64,000 nucleotides of DNA from Tanypteryx hageni. Taxonomy: Eukaryota > Arthropoda > Insecta > Odonata > Petaluridae. Below, in pieces: positions 60,801 to 64,000 of this stretch. The position numbers were made by a program, and so were the translations under genes. The stretch lies in the NCBI GenBank assembly GCA_028673005.1, contig CM054118.1:57543338-57607337 (forward strand), written 5' to 3'. Under the pieces are notes generated by a model that was not told the DNA's origin, ran no database searches, and saw only the letters and a list, made by a program, of their open reading frames with translations. Numbering within the stretch: the stretch's first letter is position 1; each line of letters begins with the position of its first letter.

Positions 60801-60970
60801 ATTTAGCATCCAGTAGTTAATTTACACAACTGCAACATTATCTTAATATACGATCCACCTTGTACATGCAATTTTTGTAATATAGTAAATATAGTACTCT
60901 CCAGTTATACTGTCTCTGCAAATGCAACGTCACAATATCCACATTTAAAAATATGTAGTATAGTGATTAT
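57888..60970. other. Intergenic, no gene seen
   Basis: Uniformly AT-rich with short, unrecognised frames. Its right part may include the 3' untranslated region of the minus-strand enzyme gene. Confidence 0.5.
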
Positions 60971-60976
60971 TTTATT
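60971..60976 (-). terminator. Candidate poly(A) signal of the minus-strand enzyme gene
   Basis: TTTATT on + (AATAAA on -) lies about 340 bases past the stop codon. It is the first canonical hexamer noticed downstream. Usage is unproven. Confidence 0.4.
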
Positions 60977-61317
60977 TTTTACTGATACTAAGTTTATAGT
61001 AGAGGGCGCAGGTATTTCATGCCCAAGCATATGGCATGAGCAAATTAGGTGTGATATTTGACTTCTAGTTTGATAAAAATCCCAAATGCAAAAGAAAACA
61101 TTATTCCGCATGAATAATACTAACTTCCATTAAGTGAGGCCTAAAACTGTAGATTATATCTGATACATTCATATGGAAAGAAAAACTGACCAATCCGATA
61201 TATTACATGCTTATTCTTTAAAAATTGTGCCCAAAAATGAAAAATTAAACCTTTCTAATTGAAATTTGTCAACGATTTACTTGCCTTCAAAAACTGAGTT
61301 ATTGCAAAATTGATATA

Positions 61318-63040
<1,723 letters not shown>

Positions 63041-64000
63041 CTACAGAAAAGTTATTATCAAATCTAATTAGCTAAACTGAAGATTAAATCCACAAGAGTA
63101 GAATAAACATAACACACGATGCAAGATTATCAGTTTAAAAAGGATGTCAAAAATGCAAAATATATTTCTATGAAATGTAAATTGCTTCATTTCAAGAGAT
63201 ATAATTCAACATTTAAAGTTATCATGCATGAAAATAAAATACACAACCTTTTTGAACTTCGCGAGCTTGCGGTTTGTGAATTTGGACTTCGTGATAAAAT
63301 TTTTTATGACCACTTGTGTTTTGCGCATATTACTTGCATTTTGCGCATATTACTTGCATTTTGCGTCATGCATTTACGATGCCAAAAAGCGTGAACTCCC
63401 TCTACTTTTTTGTTTCTAAGTTCATTTTAAACATTAGCACCCTAGAAATGGACATTATTATTATTATATTATATTTATAATGCTCATTATTAACAGTTTT
63501 CAAAGTAAACAAACGTGACTTAATTCTTTTGTAGCTCAGTTTAAAACTAACTGCCAACGGCACTATTTTCAATAACAGTCAAAGTATCTAGCGGCCAAAT
63601 TAGAAATTATCGGCTAATGGAAAAGCATCCTGCACTTTTAGTTTTTCACAACTTTTACGAGTGTGACATTGAAAATATTCATTCTTCGCGTATGTGGCTG
63701 CTGGTTTTTGTCCGAAATATTTAATGATTTAATGCTATTATCTTTGTATTTTGAATGTAATTTAAGGAACTGTTATTTTGTTAGGTTTTCATTGTTTATT
63801 ATGAATTTTTAATGTAAATCTAAGAATTGCTGTCATCTTGTAATGTAAGATTTTTTTGCTGTATTTTGAACGTGATTACTAAAAGAAATGCTATAACTTT
63901 ATTATGCTAGGTTTTGATTTTCTGTTATACATTTCTAACATAATTAGTAAATCACAATTTTGAATGCCGCATCAGTTTTCCAGAACCAATTATTCGCGAA
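63041..64000. other. Intron of the enzyme gene (partial); no exon seen
   Basis: The acceptor at 63041-63042 implies that this stretch is intronic. It holds a 20 bp tandem repeat, TTTTGCGCATATTACTTGCA, about 2.4 units at 63319-63366. No exon for the upstream PLP-lysine region was found. Confidence 0.6.

Overview
This window looks like nuclear DNA from an arthropod, most likely an insect with a repeat-rich, intron-rich genome. It is AT-rich and gene-poor, with spliced genes, a TATA/initiator promoter and poly(A) signals. It carries many animal-type transposons (hAT, pogo, a piggyBac-like element, a non-LTR retrotransposon and a tRNA-derived SINE). Its main gene encodes arrays of CBM14 (peritrophin-A) chitin-binding domains, which are typical of arthropods. 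The species cannot be named from the sequence alone.

Two host genes can be supported. (1) On the + strand, about 39231 to 48680, lies a gene for a secreted protein of 1796 residues with 14 chitin-binding domains joined by long Gly-Gly-Gly-Ser linkers. It has a TATA box, an initiator, a tiny first coding exon (only Met-Arg and one base), a 3.84 kb intron, one very large second exon and a poly(A) signal. Most of its domains belong to a nearly identical tandem array built from two unit types. (2) On the - strand, 61318 to 63040, are the last three coding exons of a class-III PLP enzyme of the ETNPPL/PHYKPL (AGXT2-like) family. The rest of that gene lies beyond the right edge.

The remainder is mostly a mobile-element graveyard. 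1-9.6 kb: pyrimidine-rich DNA, a hAT-like relic, a 1.3 kb terminal-inverted-repeat element with a near-perfect 60 bp palindrome, and a hAT copy nested in an older inverted-repeat element. 9.6-22.6 kb: a foldback hairpin, members of a hairpin repeat family resembling hammerhead ribozymes, a 5'-truncated non-LTR retrotransposon with an intact reverse-transcriptase frame, a second inverted and deleted copy of it, and nested hAT relics. 28-31.5 kb: two hAT elements with target-site duplications (TSDs), one encoding a BED zinc finger. 37.7-38.1 kb: a SINE with a 15 bp TSD. 49.2-50.1 kb: a TTAA-flanked piggyBac-like element. 54.1-54.7 kb: a pogo/Tigger relic. 52.9-57.9 kb: a dispersed repeat pair and another hAT-like element.

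The most interesting items are the natural (GGGS)n-linked multidomain chitin-binding protein with its higher-order repeat, and the recurrent CTGANGR-hairpin-GAAA motif. Most other stretches show no supportable gene; they are listed so that the gaps are explicit.
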